Positions 16,968 to 26,743 of a stretch of DNA of 64,000 nt are shown here, piece by piece. A program made the translations under genes and the position numbers. The notes beneath the pieces were generated by a model. The model searched no databases. It worked only from the letters and a program-made list of their open reading frames with translations, and had not been told where the DNA came from. Source of the DNA: Zeaxanthinibacter sp. PT1 (GTDB taxonomy: Bacteria; Bacteroidota; Bacteroidia; Flavobacteriales; Flavobacteriaceae); assembly GCF_028464225.1 (NCBI RefSeq), contig NZ_JAQPCN010000006.1, forward strand, positions 83,715 to 147,714. The letters are read 5' to 3'. The number at the start of each line of letters is the position of its first letter. The first letter of the stretch is position 1.

Positions 16968-18026
16968 ATGAAAATTGGTATTACAGGAACAGGAAGTTAT
17001 ATACCTTCGGTAGTTACACCGAACCAGGCCTTTGACAAAAATGTTTTCTTAAACGCGGATGGTTCCCCCTTTTCATATCCCAACGAGGTGATCATAGAAA
17101 AATTCCAGGCGATCACCGGGATAGGAGAAAGACGGTATGCCAAGAATGAGTACAACACTTCAGATCTCGGTTATTTTGCCGCTGAGCAGGCTATCGCTGA
17201 TGCGGGGATAGACAGGGAATCCCTGGATTACATCATATTTGCCCATAATTTCGGCAATGTTCCCCATGGAAAATCACAAGCTGATACGGTTCCCAGCCTG
17301 GCTACCCGGGTAAAACATCTGCTAAAAATCCGCAATCCACGCTGTGTTGCCTATGATATGCTCTTTGGCTGTCCCGGCTGGATCGAGGGTGTGATCCAGG
17401 CTCATGCCTATATCAAAAGCGGAATGGCGAAAAAGTGCCTGGTGATCGGGGGCGAAACTCTTTCCAGGGTGATAGACCAGAATGATCGTGATTCCATGAT
17501 TTATTCTGATGGTGCAGGTGCCTGTATCATAGAGGCAACAGAAGAGAACGGCAATATTCTATCTCATGAGTCTGCCACCTACTCTCAAGACGAGGCCTAT
17601 TATCTTTTTTACGGGGATTCTTATAACAAGAGTGCCAAGGATACCCGGCAATACATTAAGATGTACGGGAGAAAGATTTACGAATTCGCAGTTTCCCACG
17701 TGCCAAAAGCATTGTTTGATTGCCTGGAGAACAGCGGAGTATCTATAGAACAAGTAAAAAAAATATTCATCCACCAGGCTAATGAAAAGATGGATGAAGC
17801 AATCGTCAAGCGATTTTACAAACTTTACGGGAAAGATATGCCCGAAGGGATTATGCCCATGAACATCCATGAGATGGGCAACAGTTCTGTCGCCACTGTT
17901 CCAACTTTATTTGATATGGTGCGCAAGGGACAATTAGCAAATCATAGTGTACAGCAAGGAGATGTTGTTATATTTGCCAGCGTTGGCGCAGGTATGAATA
18001 TCAATGCCATCGTATACCAAATCTGA
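16968..18026 (+). CDS. Beta-ketoacyl-ACP synthase III family protein
   Basis: The 352-residue protein is a FabH-like thiolase-fold enzyme with an intact catalytic triad: Cys135 in DMLFGCPGW, His269 in FIHQAN and Asn305 in HEMGNSSVATVP. It is longer than housekeeping FabH (about 320) because of an N-terminal insertion, so it may use a different acyl starter or condense two acyl chains. It is probably cytosolic. The methyltransferase start codon follows one base after its stop and a GT2 gene comes next, so the three probably make or modify one lipid-like product. Confidence 0.88.
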   Translation: MKIGITGTGSYIPSVVTPNQAFDKNVFLNADGSPFSYPNEVIIEKFQAITGIGERRYAKNEYNTSDLGYFAAEQAIADAGIDRESLDYIIFAHNFGNVPHGKSQADTVPSLATRVKHLLKIRNPRCVAYDMLFGCPGWIEGVIQAHAYIKSGMAKKCLVIGGETLSRVIDQNDRDSMIYSDGAGACIIEATEENGNILSHESATYSQDEAYYLFYGDSYNKSAKDTRQYIKMYGRKIYEFAVSHVPKALFDCLENSGVSIEQVKKIFIHQANEKMDEAIVKRFYKLYGKDMPEGIMPMNIHEMGNSSVATVPTLFDMVRKGQLANHSVQQGDVVIFASVGAGMNINAIVYQI

Positions 18027-18027
18027 A

Positions 18028-18561
18028 ATGTACGACAAGTCCTTTCCGCATAAACGCTATCAGAAGACCATCCAATTTCTTGAACATCACATCCCTAAGG
18101 AGGAACATATCCTGGACCTGGGGGTGAAAAACCCATTATCAGATATTCTCAAGGACCGGGGGTACCAGGTGGCTAACACCTCTGGAGAAGACCTGGACAT
18201 CGATTTCTCTGCGGTCACCAACACCAACGCTGATGTCGTTACCGCTTTCGAGATCTTTGAACATTTAATAGCCCCATTTAACGTGCTTCGCCACATTAAG
18301 TCTGATAAACTGGTGGCCAGTGTACCCCTTCGGCTATGGTTTGCCCCGGCTTATAAAAGTAAAACGGATCCCTGGGACCGCCACTACCACGAATTTGAAG
18401 ATTGGCAATTTGACTGGCTGTTGGAAAAATCCGGATGGAAGATCGAGGCCCGAACCAAATGGTGCCACCCGGTGAAACGATTTGGCATACGTCCCCTACT
18501 CCGCCTATTTACGCCAAGGTATTATATGGTCTTCGCCACCCGGCAAGAGCATTCACTTTAA
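18028..18561 (+). CDS. SAM-dependent methyltransferase-like protein
   Basis: The 177-residue protein, from the ATG at 18028, has a class I methyltransferase pattern: HILDLGVKNP as motif I, EDLDIDFS as the acidic loop and VVTAFEIFEHL as the post-loop motif. The C-terminal half has WDRHYHEFEDWQFDWLLEKSGW, as in methyltransferase type 11 relatives. The glycine-rich loop is shortened (LGVKN rather than GxGxG), so SAM binding is likely but not assured. It is tightly coupled to the KAS III gene with a 1-base gap. Confidence 0.78.
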   Translation: MYDKSFPHKRYQKTIQFLEHHIPKEEHILDLGVKNPLSDILKDRGYQVANTSGEDLDIDFSAVTNTNADVVTAFEIFEHLIAPFNVLRHIKSDKLVASVPLRLWFAPAYKSKTDPWDRHYHEFEDWQFDWLLEKSGWKIEARTKWCHPVKRFGIRPLLRLFTPRYYMVFATRQEHSL

Positions 18562-18598
18562 CCATTCCAATATTTCTCCAGAATACCTATTTTTATTT

Positions 18599-19450
18599 AT
18601 GCAATATTATGTTGTCATTCCAGCCCATAACGAAGAAGCTCATTTGCGAGGAACTCTTAATTCACTCTGTTCCCAGAAATTGAAGCCTAAGAAAATTGTG
18701 GTGGTCAACGACAATTCTACCGACGATACTGAAAAGATCATCGACCACTTCATTACGCGAAATCCGGGTATAGAGAAGGTTAATACCCAATCCAGCAATC
18801 TCCATTTACCCGGCAGCAAAGTTATCAATGCATTTAATGCCGGACTCAAATTGCTGGATGAGGAATATGATTTTATCGTAAAACTAGATGCAGACGTGAT
18901 CCTTCCGGTTAATTATTTTGAAGAGATATCCCACGTCTTTAAAAATGATAAGGAAGTGGGTGTTGCAGGAGGATTTATCTACGAGGAAGACAAAGAGGGA
19001 GAATGGAAGCTGAATCATCCGATGAGTCGCAACCACGTTCGCGGAGCGATCAAGGCTTACAGTAAGAACTGTTTTAAAGCCATAGGAGGTCTTAAGAATG
19101 CTATGGGATGGGATACGATTGATGAATTATTAGCCCAATACCATGGCTTTCGTATCGTCACTATAGATGAACTACATGTAAAACACCTTCGCCCACTGGG
19201 GAGGGCCTATAATAAGAAAGCCAGGTTACTGCAGGGCATGGCGATGTACCAGATGCGTTATGGCTTTTTAATAACTGTCATAGCCTCGCTGAAAATGGCC
19301 TGGAAACTTAAGGACCCACTGCTATTTTTACTCAATATGCAGGGTTTTTTCAAGGCATATGATGTCAAGGCTCCATTCCTGGTCAGCCCGGATGAAGGCG
19401 CCTTCACACGGGCCCTGAGGTGGAGAAATATTCGTGCGAAACTATTCTAA
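18599..19450 (+). CDS. Glycosyltransferase family 2
   Basis: The 283-residue protein starts YYVVIPAHNEEAHL and has a GT-A fold: VVNDNSTDDTE for nucleotide-sugar binding and KLDADV as the DxD metal motif. GWDTIDE near residue 180 probably carries the acceptor-side acid. No multi-pass membrane region is seen, though the C-terminus has short hydrophobic stretches that may associate with the membrane. The start at 18599 matches the conserved N-terminus; the longer frame would overlap the methyltransferase. It is the third gene of the KAS III operon. Sugar and acceptor are unknown. Its end overlaps the convergent phosphatase by 9 bases. Confidence 0.87.
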   Translation: MQYYVVIPAHNEEAHLRGTLNSLCSQKLKPKKIVVVNDNSTDDTEKIIDHFITRNPGIEKVNTQSSNLHLPGSKVINAFNAGLKLLDEEYDFIVKLDADVILPVNYFEEISHVFKNDKEVGVAGGFIYEEDKEGEWKLNHPMSRNHVRGAIKAYSKNCFKAIGGLKNAMGWDTIDELLAQYHGFRIVTIDELHVKHLRPLGRAYNKKARLLQGMAMYQMRYGFLITVIASLKMAWKLKDPLLFLLNMQGFFKAYDVKAPFLVSPDEGAFTRALRWRNIRAKLF

Positions 19451-21106
19451 AACCTCCGGGATAGGGCTTCCTGTGGTCCCACTTGGATATGCTATGCCTA
19501 AAATAGCAGAAATGGTGGGTGCAATATCCGGTATTTCTGTCCTTTCAGTGGTAGCGCCTTTGGCAATACCCGCTCCGTAAAATAGCAAGGGTACATGTGT
19601 ATCATAGATCTCCGCAGAGCCATGAGTAGACCCGGTTTTAGAATAATTGATATAGCCTGAGCGAGGCACAAAAAGCACATCCCCGGATCGTTTCTGGCTA
19701 TAACCGTTCTGTAGTATATAAGGGATACCCTTGGTAAAATTATTGTTTTGCATCTGGTAGGCGGTATACACCTGGCTGATCCCCTCGTAACCTAATAATT
19801 CCCTGGCGAGCTCTTCCTGCACTTCCCTGAGATCAAGGTCAAGACTCCTGACGATTTCATGATCCAGAAAGATCTGGTCATTAGAGATATTCTGTATCAA
19901 TTGGGCGCCACCGTATTTGTATTCCAGGAAATCCTGGAATTGCTGATTCCCCATAATGGCGTCATCATAACCTGCAGGCACCTTCTTGCTAGAAAGATAG
20001 GCAGGAACCGGAACTGCCCCGTGATCTGCTGTCAGGAACACTGTATATTCCCCCTTCCCTACTTCCTTGTCCAGTTTCTCCAGTAATTTCTCCAATTCAA
20101 GGTCTAACCGCAGGTAGGTATCCTGTACCTCTTTAGAATCTACACCGAATTTATGCCCGGCATAGTCCGTACTGGAATAACTAATGGCCAGAAAATCCGT
20201 AATATCATCTTGACCGAGATTCTCTCCCTTGAGTGCCTCAATGGCGAAATCTGTGGTCATGTTATTTCCATATGGAGTTGATCTTAAGATGTCATAGCCC
20301 CCATTGGCCTCCCAAAGAGCAGGCAGGTTATATGGAAAAACAGGCTTTTCCTTACCATTGAAAAGACCTTCGTAGGCATTATCATCATCAGTGCTCTCCT
20401 GGTAAGAAGTAATTTTTTTAAGGGTATTCCAAGGTTTCTTATACGCATCAATTGCCTTAGATTCATTGTAGCGCTGAACCCAAGCCGGAAGCGAGTTCAT
20501 GTAATAGGTGCTGCTAATCCATTTTCCTTCCTCTCCACCTACAAACCAGTAAGCCGCATTTGCAGTATGCCCACCAGGTAATACTGCCCCCCGGTCTTTA
20601 AGGGCCACCGCTACCACTTTAGCACGCATCTGCGTATGTAACCTCAACTGATCGGTCACGGTACTTACTAATAAACGGTGAGGCGAAGCCTTCCCAGCAT
20701 TTCCCTGGGTTCCAACAGAATTGTAAGCAGGATCATCAACGCAGTAAACGCTTTGATCACTATCCTTATCATACCAATTATTCCCTATAATCCCATGAAT
20801 GGAAGGTGTTGCACCGGTATACACCGAAGCGTGCCCCGGTCCGGTACTGGTAGGCGCATAATTAAAATGGTGGTCTTTACACAGGAATCCGTCCTGAACC
20901 ATACGTTTAAACCCGCCATCCCCATAATGGGACCAGAATCGTGTGAGATAATCATAACGCATTTGATCCACCACGATACCTACTACAAGTTTGGGAGATT
21001 TAAAGGGTTGGGGATCGTTTCCATCTTTTTTCTGTGCCCTGATAAGGCTCAAACTAAATATTGTGATCAAAACCAACGCAATATGCTGCCGCTTCCTGAA
21101 ATCCAT
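19442..21106 (-). CDS. Alkaline phosphatase superfamily protein, PafA-like
   Basis: The 554-residue protein has an N-terminal signal peptide (ending near SLIRAQ) and an alkaline phosphatase/phosphodiesterase fold. The first metal Asp is in VVDQMRYDYL, the nucleophile Thr in STGPGHASVYTG, and TADHGAVPVP carries later metal ligands. This fits PafA-type phosphate-irrepressible phosphatases of Bacteroidota, which release phosphate from monoesters in the periplasm. Secretion is inferred from the signal peptide. The gene appears monocistronic. Confidence 0.87.
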   Translation of the reverse strand: MDFRKRQHIALVLITIFSLSLIRAQKKDGNDPQPFKSPKLVVGIVVDQMRYDYLTRFWSHYGDGGFKRMVQDGFLCKDHHFNYAPTSTGPGHASVYTGATPSIHGIIGNNWYDKDSDQSVYCVDDPAYNSVGTQGNAGKASPHRLLVSTVTDQLRLHTQMRAKVVAVALKDRGAVLPGGHTANAAYWFVGGEEGKWISSTYYMNSLPAWVQRYNESKAIDAYKKPWNTLKKITSYQESTDDDNAYEGLFNGKEKPVFPYNLPALWEANGGYDILRSTPYGNNMTTDFAIEALKGENLGQDDITDFLAISYSSTDYAGHKFGVDSKEVQDTYLRLDLELEKLLEKLDKEVGKGEYTVFLTADHGAVPVPAYLSSKKVPAGYDDAIMGNQQFQDFLEYKYGGAQLIQNISNDQIFLDHEIVRSLDLDLREVQEELARELLGYEGISQVYTAYQMQNNNFTKGIPYILQNGYSQKRSGDVLFVPRSGYINYSKTGSTHGSAEIYDTHVPLLFYGAGIAKGATTERTEIPDIAPTISAILGIAYPSGTTGSPIPEVLE

Positions 21107-21216
21107 AAATCGTTATTAAAGGCCCAAAAATAATTAATTAAACCCTTAATCGATAATAGAAGGTTATTTGAAGTTGAATATTATTATTTTTACGCTCACA
21201 CGATTATACCAACTGC

Positions 21217-21954
21217 ATGAATTATTTATCAGCGATTGGCAGTTATGCCATTATGATACGAGAAGTATTCAAGAAGCCAACAAAATGGCGCATCATGAGG
21301 TCTCTTATCCTCAAGGAGATCGACGAGCTGATATTTAACTCCCTTGGGATTATCATTTTCATCGCCATATTCATCGGTGGGGTTGTAGCCATACAGACTG
21401 CCCTAAATCTCACCAACCCGCTGATACCAAAAAATCTTATCGGTTTTGCTACCAGGCAATCTGTAATTCTCGAATTTGCCCCAACTTTTACTTCCATTAT
21501 CATGGCCGGAAAGGTGGGTTCATATATTACGTCGAGTATAGGAACAATGCGTGTTACCGAACAGATCGACGCCCTGGAAGTTATGGGGGTAAATGCATTG
21601 AACTACCTGGTATTCCCAAAGATCATCGCTATGCTCTTTTATCCATTTGCAGTAGCCATTGCCATGTATGTAGGCGTCTTTGGAGGATATCTCGCCAATA
21701 TTGCAGGGGGATACAGTTCTAGCGGAGATTTCATAGAAGGTCTTCAAATGGATTTTATCCCTTACCATATTACTTATTCCTTTATTAAAACTGCGGTTTT
21801 TGCCTTTATCATTGCAACAATCCCATCCTTTCATGGCTTTTATATGACCGGAGGAGCATTGGATGTAGGGAAGGCCAGTACCACCGCTTTTGTGTGGACC
21901 AGTGTGGTAATCATCATCAGTAATTTTATACTCACTCAACTCCTTTTAGGCTAA
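21217..21954 (+). CDS. MlaE/YrbE-type ABC transporter permease
   Basis: The 245-residue membrane protein has five to six hydrophobic segments and the MlaE signatures VVAIQTALNL, ILEFAPTFTSIIMAGKVGS and GTMRVTEQIDALEVMGV. MlaE permeases form the inner-membrane part of phospholipid transport systems between the inner and outer membranes. The ATPase gene follows with a 1-base overlap. No MlaD-type substrate-binding gene is next to it here, though it may be elsewhere. Confidence 0.93.
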   Translation: MNYLSAIGSYAIMIREVFKKPTKWRIMRSLILKEIDELIFNSLGIIIFIAIFIGGVVAIQTALNLTNPLIPKNLIGFATRQSVILEFAPTFTSIIMAGKVGSYITSSIGTMRVTEQIDALEVMGVNALNYLVFPKIIAMLFYPFAVAIAMYVGVFGGYLANIAGGYSSSGDFIEGLQMDFIPYHITYSFIKTAVFAFIIATIPSFHGFYMTGGALDVGKASTTAFVWTSVVIIISNFILTQLLLG

Positions 21955-22721
21955 TGATAGAAGTAAATAATTTACATAAATCTTTCGGGAAAACCCACGT
22001 ACTCAAGGGCATCACTACCAGCTTCGAAAAAGGAAAGACCAACCTGATTATCGGTCAGAGTGGCTCGGGGAAAACGGTTTTCATCAAGTGCCTGCTGGGT
22101 CTGTTAAACCCGGAAGAAGGAACCATATCCTACGAGGGAAAGATCTACTCTAAACTTTCGGGAGATGAACGTAGAGACCTTCGGCAGGAAATGGGAATGG
22201 TTTTCCAGGGTAGCGCCTTATTTGATTCCCTGACGGTAGAAGGTAACGTGATGTTTCCCTTAGAGATGTTTACCAAGCAGTCTTATGCCGAAATGAAAGA
22301 GCGGGTAGATTTTGTTTTAAACAGGGTTAACCTGGTGGATGCCCACGACCGTTACCCCGCTGAGATTTCCGGCGGGATGCAAAAACGGGTAGCCATTGCC
22401 CGCGCCATAGTCATGAACCCCAAGTACCTTTTCTGTGATGAACCCAATTCCGGTCTAGATCCCAAAACAGCTATATTAATTGACAATTTGATACAGGAGA
22501 TCACCCAGGAGTACCAGATCACGACAGTGATCAACACCCACGATATGAACTCCGTAATGGAGATCGGGGAAAAGATCGTATTCCTCAAAAACGGTAAAAA
22601 GGAATGGGAGGGATCCAATAAGGAGATCTTTAAAACAGATAATAAAGCGGTGACTAATTTTGTCTACTCCTCGGAACTCTTTAAGAAAGTAAGGCAAATG
22701 TATATAGAGGAAAGAAACTAA
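21954..22721 (+). CDS. MlaF-type ABC transporter ATP-binding protein
   Basis: The 255-residue ATPase has Walker A GQSGSGKT, Q-loop MVFQGSALFDSLTV, signature ISGGMQKR and Walker B YLFCDEPNSGLDP, followed by the His switch NTHDMNS. It pairs with the MlaE-like permease, whose stop codon it overlaps by 1 base. Together they probably move phospholipid or a related lipid at the inner membrane. Its stop directly abuts the stop of the convergent DUF389 gene. Confidence 0.94.
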   Translation: MIEVNNLHKSFGKTHVLKGITTSFEKGKTNLIIGQSGSGKTVFIKCLLGLLNPEEGTISYEGKIYSKLSGDERRDLRQEMGMVFQGSALFDSLTVEGNVMFPLEMFTKQSYAEMKERVDFVLNRVNLVDAHDRYPAEISGGMQKRVAIARAIVMNPKYLFCDEPNSGLDPKTAILIDNLIQEITQEYQITTVINTHDMNSVMEIGEKIVFLKNGKKEWEGSNKEIFKTDNKAVTNFVYSSELFKKVRQMYIEERN

Positions 22722-24191
22722 TTAGTCTCTCGGCAGTTGTTTTACCTGAATCCTGTTATCATTTAACCGTAGCTTCAGCCATTCGTTCAGTTTTTTACTC
22801 TCAGCTTCCACCTTTTCGCTGGCTGCGGTATCTTTCCATCTAACTTCGAAAACAGGAATGGTGTCCAACTTTTCAAAATTAGTCATGATGGTATAGGCAA
22901 ATCCAAGACCCGCGAGGTCATCATAATTGGCCCTGGCTTCCGCACTGATCTGGTTAAAGGGAATCTGACCTGTAGTCATTTTGCTTAAACTGGCTACTTC
23001 TTCTTCTAAAATCCTGATACGTTCATCTTTATTCAGTAATTCTGCTTTTTTAGACTCGTACAGCTCATTTACGTAATTAAACTTTTCTTCAGAATCATCT
23101 CGCCCGCCCTGGACTATCTTCAAGTCGGTATTCTTCAGCCTGGAATATTGGTTCTTTTGTACTCTCCAGGTATCGATCACGTTATCCGGGATCACTTCGT
23201 TCCCCATAGTTACTAACTCTATGGTAGATTCACCATCATCACTGTAATTAATCTCGGTAAGGTTATCCATGTAACGGCCGGGGCCTTTGAATTGGTACAC
23301 AGCTATTGTCTCTCCTATCAGTTGCTTGGCCTGGATCATATACCTGGATTCCTCAAAAACCTTGTAAAAGGTATACCCGGCGGGTATCATGACAAGCACC
23401 GCTACGACCGAAGCCACCCGGGCTATAAATCTCCTTCTTTTGGAATTCGCATAACGCACCATGGGAAACTGTAACAATTTCAGAACCAGGAATGTTGCCA
23501 GGGCAATAAAAATAGTATTGATGATAAACAGATACATGGCGCCCCCGGCATAAGATATGTTGCCAATTGCCAACCCAAACCCTACTGTACATAGCGGCGG
23601 CATAAGTGCGGTAGCAATAGCCACCCCAAAGATTACACTGGCAATCGTCCCTTTTTTAGCCCTGGCAATAACGAGTGCAAGACCGCCAAAAAAAGCGATG
23701 AGTACATCCCTTATATCCGGAGCTGTCCTGGCAAGGAGCTCTGAACTCTCATCCCTCAGGGGAAAAAGAACAAAGAACAAATAGGCTGTCAGTACACTTA
23801 AAAATACCATGACGGCAAAATTCTTCAGGGACCGGCGTAACGTATCAATATCATTGATTGCTATAGACATCCCGATACCCAGGATAGGGCCCATCAGTGG
23901 TGAGATTAACATGGCCCCGATCACCACTGCAGTAGAATTGGCGTTTAAGCCAACGGATGCAATAAAAATAGAACAGACTAATATCCAGGAGGTATGCCCT
24001 TTAAAGGGTATATCCGCAATGATTGCTTCCATCGTAGCCTCCCGGTCTGTGTTCTGGCGGATGTCTAGCAACTCTTCTAAGAAGTGTTTAATACTTCCAA
24101 GGAGACCTTTAAAATCCTTTTTAACTTCCTCTGCACTCCCTTCATCTTTGCTGGTAGGGGTGATTTGATCCTGGTCTAATTTCTGGCTCAT
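22722..24191 (-). CDS. DUF389 membrane protein
   Basis: The 489-residue protein has a hydrophobic core of about seven segments (residues 65-285) with the DUF389 signature NSTAVVIGAMLISPLMGPI and a C-terminal soluble region with a coiled-coil stretch (about residues 370-405). Function is unknown in the family. The Asp/Glu-rich N-terminal tail is cytoplasmic by inference. It follows manC by 2 bases and is probably co-transcribed with it. Confidence 0.9.
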   Translation of the reverse strand: MSQKLDQDQITPTSKDEGSAEEVKKDFKGLLGSIKHFLEELLDIRQNTDREATMEAIIADIPFKGHTSWILVCSIFIASVGLNANSTAVVIGAMLISPLMGPILGIGMSIAINDIDTLRRSLKNFAVMVFLSVLTAYLFFVLFPLRDESSELLARTAPDIRDVLIAFFGGLALVIARAKKGTIASVIFGVAIATALMPPLCTVGFGLAIGNISYAGGAMYLFIINTIFIALATFLVLKLLQFPMVRYANSKRRRFIARVASVVAVLVMIPAGYTFYKVFEESRYMIQAKQLIGETIAVYQFKGPGRYMDNLTEINYSDDGESTIELVTMGNEVIPDNVIDTWRVQKNQYSRLKNTDLKIVQGGRDDSEEKFNYVNELYESKKAELLNKDERIRILEEEVASLSKMTTGQIPFNQISAEARANYDDLAGLGFAYTIMTNFEKLDTIPVFEVRWKDTAASEKVEAESKKLNEWLKLRLNDNRIQVKQLPRD

Positions 24192-24193
24192 GG

Positions 24194-25282
24194 CTATATA
24201 TATTGATCGCCGAAAGTGTTCTTTACCTTAGTAACTACTTCCTTGATATGTTGTTCTTTTTGTTTTGGATAGATCAGGAGTACCTCTTTTTTATCCACAA
24301 TGATGTAATCGTTTATCCCGTCCAATACCACCAGCTTTCCCTCTTCAGTTCTGATCATATTTCCAGTAGCATCCTCTGAGAGCAAAGTGCCATTTACAAT
24401 AGCATTATCCCCCGCACTGTTCTGCATTTTATCATAAAGTGAGCCCCAGGTGCCAAGGTCGTTCCAGTCAAAAGCGGCAGGTAAAACATAGATCGTGTCC
24501 GCTTTCTCCAGGATGGCGTAGTCAATAGAAATATTATCTGCCTTAGGATAATGCTCCTCTATAAAACCGGCCTCCTTATCGGTATTATAAAGTTCCTGCC
24601 CTTTATTAAACAAGGCATAGGTTTCTGGCTGATGATTTTTAAATGCACTGATGATAGTCTCTACCCCCCACATAAATATACCGGCATTCCACAGGAAATT
24701 CTCTTGTTCTAAAAAAGATTTAGCTGTTTGGTAATCAGGCTTTTCCCGGAATTGAACCACATTTTTAAGACTAGTACCTTCCTGGTCTTCTTGCTTATCA
24801 AATTCGATGTAGCCAAATCCGGTATTTGGAAAGGTAGGCTTAATACCCAATGTACATAGAGCATTTTCTTCCTGGCAGCGGCTAAAACACTGCTTAACAT
24901 CCTCTTCAAATGCCGCCTCATCTTCGATCCAGTGATCACTGGGAGCTACGATCATGGTGGCATCCGGGTTTTTCTTCTGAATCTTTAAGGCTGCGTATAA
25001 GATACAGGGTGCTGTGTTCCTCATGGCTGGCTCTAAGACCACCTGGTCCTCGTTCAGCATTGGTAATTGTTCCATTACCAGGGACAAATACCTTTGGTTA
25101 GTAAGAATCAGGATATTTTCTGTCGGTATAAATTTTGACAGTCGTTGCACCGTCTTTTGGATAAGGGTCTGTCCGGATCCCAGCATATCGTGGAATTGTT
25201 TCGGGTTCTCAGCAGTACTGAGTGGCCAGAATCTTGAGCCGACGCCCCCCGCCATTACAACGGCGTAATAATTCTTATTCAT
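24194..25282 (-). CDS. manC: Mannose-1-phosphate guanylyltransferase
   Basis: The 362-residue protein, from the ATG at 25282, has the nucleotidyltransferase signature VMAGGVGSRFWPLS near the N-terminus, the metal-site motif MIVAPSDHW, and FREKPDYQTA with NAGIFMW. It makes GDP-mannose from mannose-1-phosphate and GTP for glycan synthesis. The bifunctional isomerase domain of some ManC proteins is absent, so it is monofunctional. An ATG 11 codons upstream is possible but lies before the conserved start. It lies 2 bases ahead of the DUF389 gene. Confidence 0.92.
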   Translation of the reverse strand: MNKNYYAVVMAGGVGSRFWPLSTAENPKQFHDMLGSGQTLIQKTVQRLSKFIPTENILILTNQRYLSLVMEQLPMLNEDQVVLEPAMRNTAPCILYAALKIQKKNPDATMIVAPSDHWIEDEAAFEEDVKQCFSRCQEENALCTLGIKPTFPNTGFGYIEFDKQEDQEGTSLKNVVQFREKPDYQTAKSFLEQENFLWNAGIFMWGVETIISAFKNHQPETYALFNKGQELYNTDKEAGFIEEHYPKADNISIDYAILEKADTIYVLPAAFDWNDLGTWGSLYDKMQNSAGDNAIVNGTLLSEDATGNMIRTEEGKLVVLDGINDYIIVDKKEVLLIYPKQKEQHIKEVVTKVKNTFGDQYI

Positions 25283-25370
25283 GGTTGTTGTTTTATAATC
25301 AAAAGGAATATTCAAGCTACAGCTGTTTAACCGGGACCGGTCAAGGTGGTCATTCGTATACTTACCTCAA

Positions 25371-25973
25371 TCAGTCGGCTTTTAGTAATTCTACTTCCGC
25401 ATTGGGTTGAAATAGGTACACCTTACCGGTAGCCATCTCTACACATTCGTATCGCTTAACTCTCCTGTTTCCTTTTTTAAAGATTTTGCCATTGTATATA
25501 CTGAAAACACTTCCAATAGGCAATTCAAATATAAAGCTCTTATCGTTTGGTTCATCATAGGACATCAGTGCAATTGAAAGATTGGCATCTGTTCCGCTAC
25601 TGGCCTTAGGATTCCTGAAATGTGTGGCGAGTAATGGGAGTAGTTTGGAAGGGAATACTTCCGGCCGTATAAAGGGCACCATAAGCAACTGAAAGGTCTT
25701 TTTCCATTCCACTCCATGGGGTTTGATCTGCCTCCCGAATTTTTCGAATGCAACTAAATGAGCAATCTCGTGTACCAGGGTGATCAAAAACCTGTATTTA
25801 TTAGAACTGGCATTTACGGTGATAAGATGCTGACCCCCGGGCAGACGCCGGTAATCTCCATGACGGGTTACCCGTTGATCGACCACCTTTAAATGAACTT
25901 CATACTTCTTGATCAATTCGAAACAAGGAACTACCGCGGCCGGTGGAAGATAGCGTTGTAAAGTATTGTTCAT
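25371..25973 (-). CDS. SprT-like zinc-metallopeptidase domain protein
   Basis: The 200-residue protein has the SprT-like motif LVHEIAHLVA (HExxH) at about residues 88-92. The third ligand probably lies in the HGVEWKKTF segment. The C-terminal portion is a beta-rich region with SIYNGKIFKKGNRRVKRYECVE, as in the zinc-ribbon-like end of SprT proteins but with fewer Cys. The domain is known from SprT/Spartan proteases. The physiological role in flavobacteria is unknown. It lies 88 bases before manC and may share its transcript. Confidence 0.86.
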   Translation of the reverse strand: MNNTLQRYLPPAAVVPCFELIKKYEVHLKVVDQRVTRHGDYRRLPGGQHLITVNASSNKYRFLITLVHEIAHLVAFEKFGRQIKPHGVEWKKTFQLLMVPFIRPEVFPSKLLPLLATHFRNPKASSGTDANLSIALMSYDEPNDKSFIFELPIGSVFSIYNGKIFKKGNRRVKRYECVEMATGKVYLFQPNAEVELLKAD

Positions 25974-26062
25974 CAGATCAAAAATAGTATAAATCTCTTA
26001 TGGCACAAGTAGCCCGATTTTATGTTATGTTGAGGATTGGCCAATTTGGCCTGCCGTGGTGA

Positions 26063-26743
26063 TTAAGGTGTTGAATTACTCACTTGTAGTACTTTGCCAT
26101 TATAGAACTTCTGACCGTTGAGTGCAAAATCGGCAATATAATTCGCCATTTCCTCTGCGGTGGTCGGCGCTTGGTATCCCGGGAAGGCCGTTTCGAGCAT
26201 TTCGGTCTGCACTGCGCCCAGGGCCAGGGCATTGAATGAAGGTCCGTTATCTTTGAATTCTTCGGCCAGCAGTTCGGTCAATGTGATGACTGCACCTTTA
26301 CTGCTACTATAAGCCGCCAGTCCGGGAAATTTACTACTGCCCTGTATGCCTCCCATAGAACTGATGGTAAGCACATGTCCACCGGAATTCATATAAGGTA
26401 AGACCACTTGTGTAAGTGCTGCAAGACCAAACACGTTAACATCATATACTTGCCTGAAATCATCCATACTAGTCTGCATGAAAGGTTTGTTGACCAAGTA
26501 GCCTGCGTTGTGAATCAATATATCCACCACAGACCATTCTCCCTTTAAGGAAGCCCTTAATCCCTCTAACTCATCCGGTTTACAGATATCCAGGGATAAA
26601 GCAGTGATCCTGGAGTTATTCAGTTGTTTTATAGGGTCATCGTTCCTGGAAAGCGCAAGGACATTATGCCCGTTTTCAGCAAGTTGCTTCGCCAACTGAA
26701 ATCCTATTCCCCGGCTACTGCCGGTAACTATTACATTCGCCAT
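26063..26743 (-). CDS. Short-chain dehydrogenase/reductase
   Basis: The 226-residue SDR has NADP-binding VTGSSRGIG, NNAG-like HNAGY, a catalytic Ser in ISSMGG and the YSSSK catalytic pair, so the catalytic residues are intact. The substrate is not evident. Its first base is shared with the last base of the M28 peptidase gene, and it lies downstream of pdhA-pdhC, an order I recall from other Flavobacteriaceae. Confidence 0.88.
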   Translation of the reverse strand: MANVIVTGSSRGIGFQLAKQLAENGHNVLALSRNDDPIKQLNNSRITALSLDICKPDELEGLRASLKGEWSVVDILIHNAGYLVNKPFMQTSMDDFRQVYDVNVFGLAALTQVVLPYMNSGGHVLTISSMGGIQGSSKFPGLAAYSSSKGAVITLTELLAEEFKDNGPSFNALALGAVQTEMLETAFPGYQAPTTAEEMANYIADFALNGQKFYNGKVLQVSNSTP

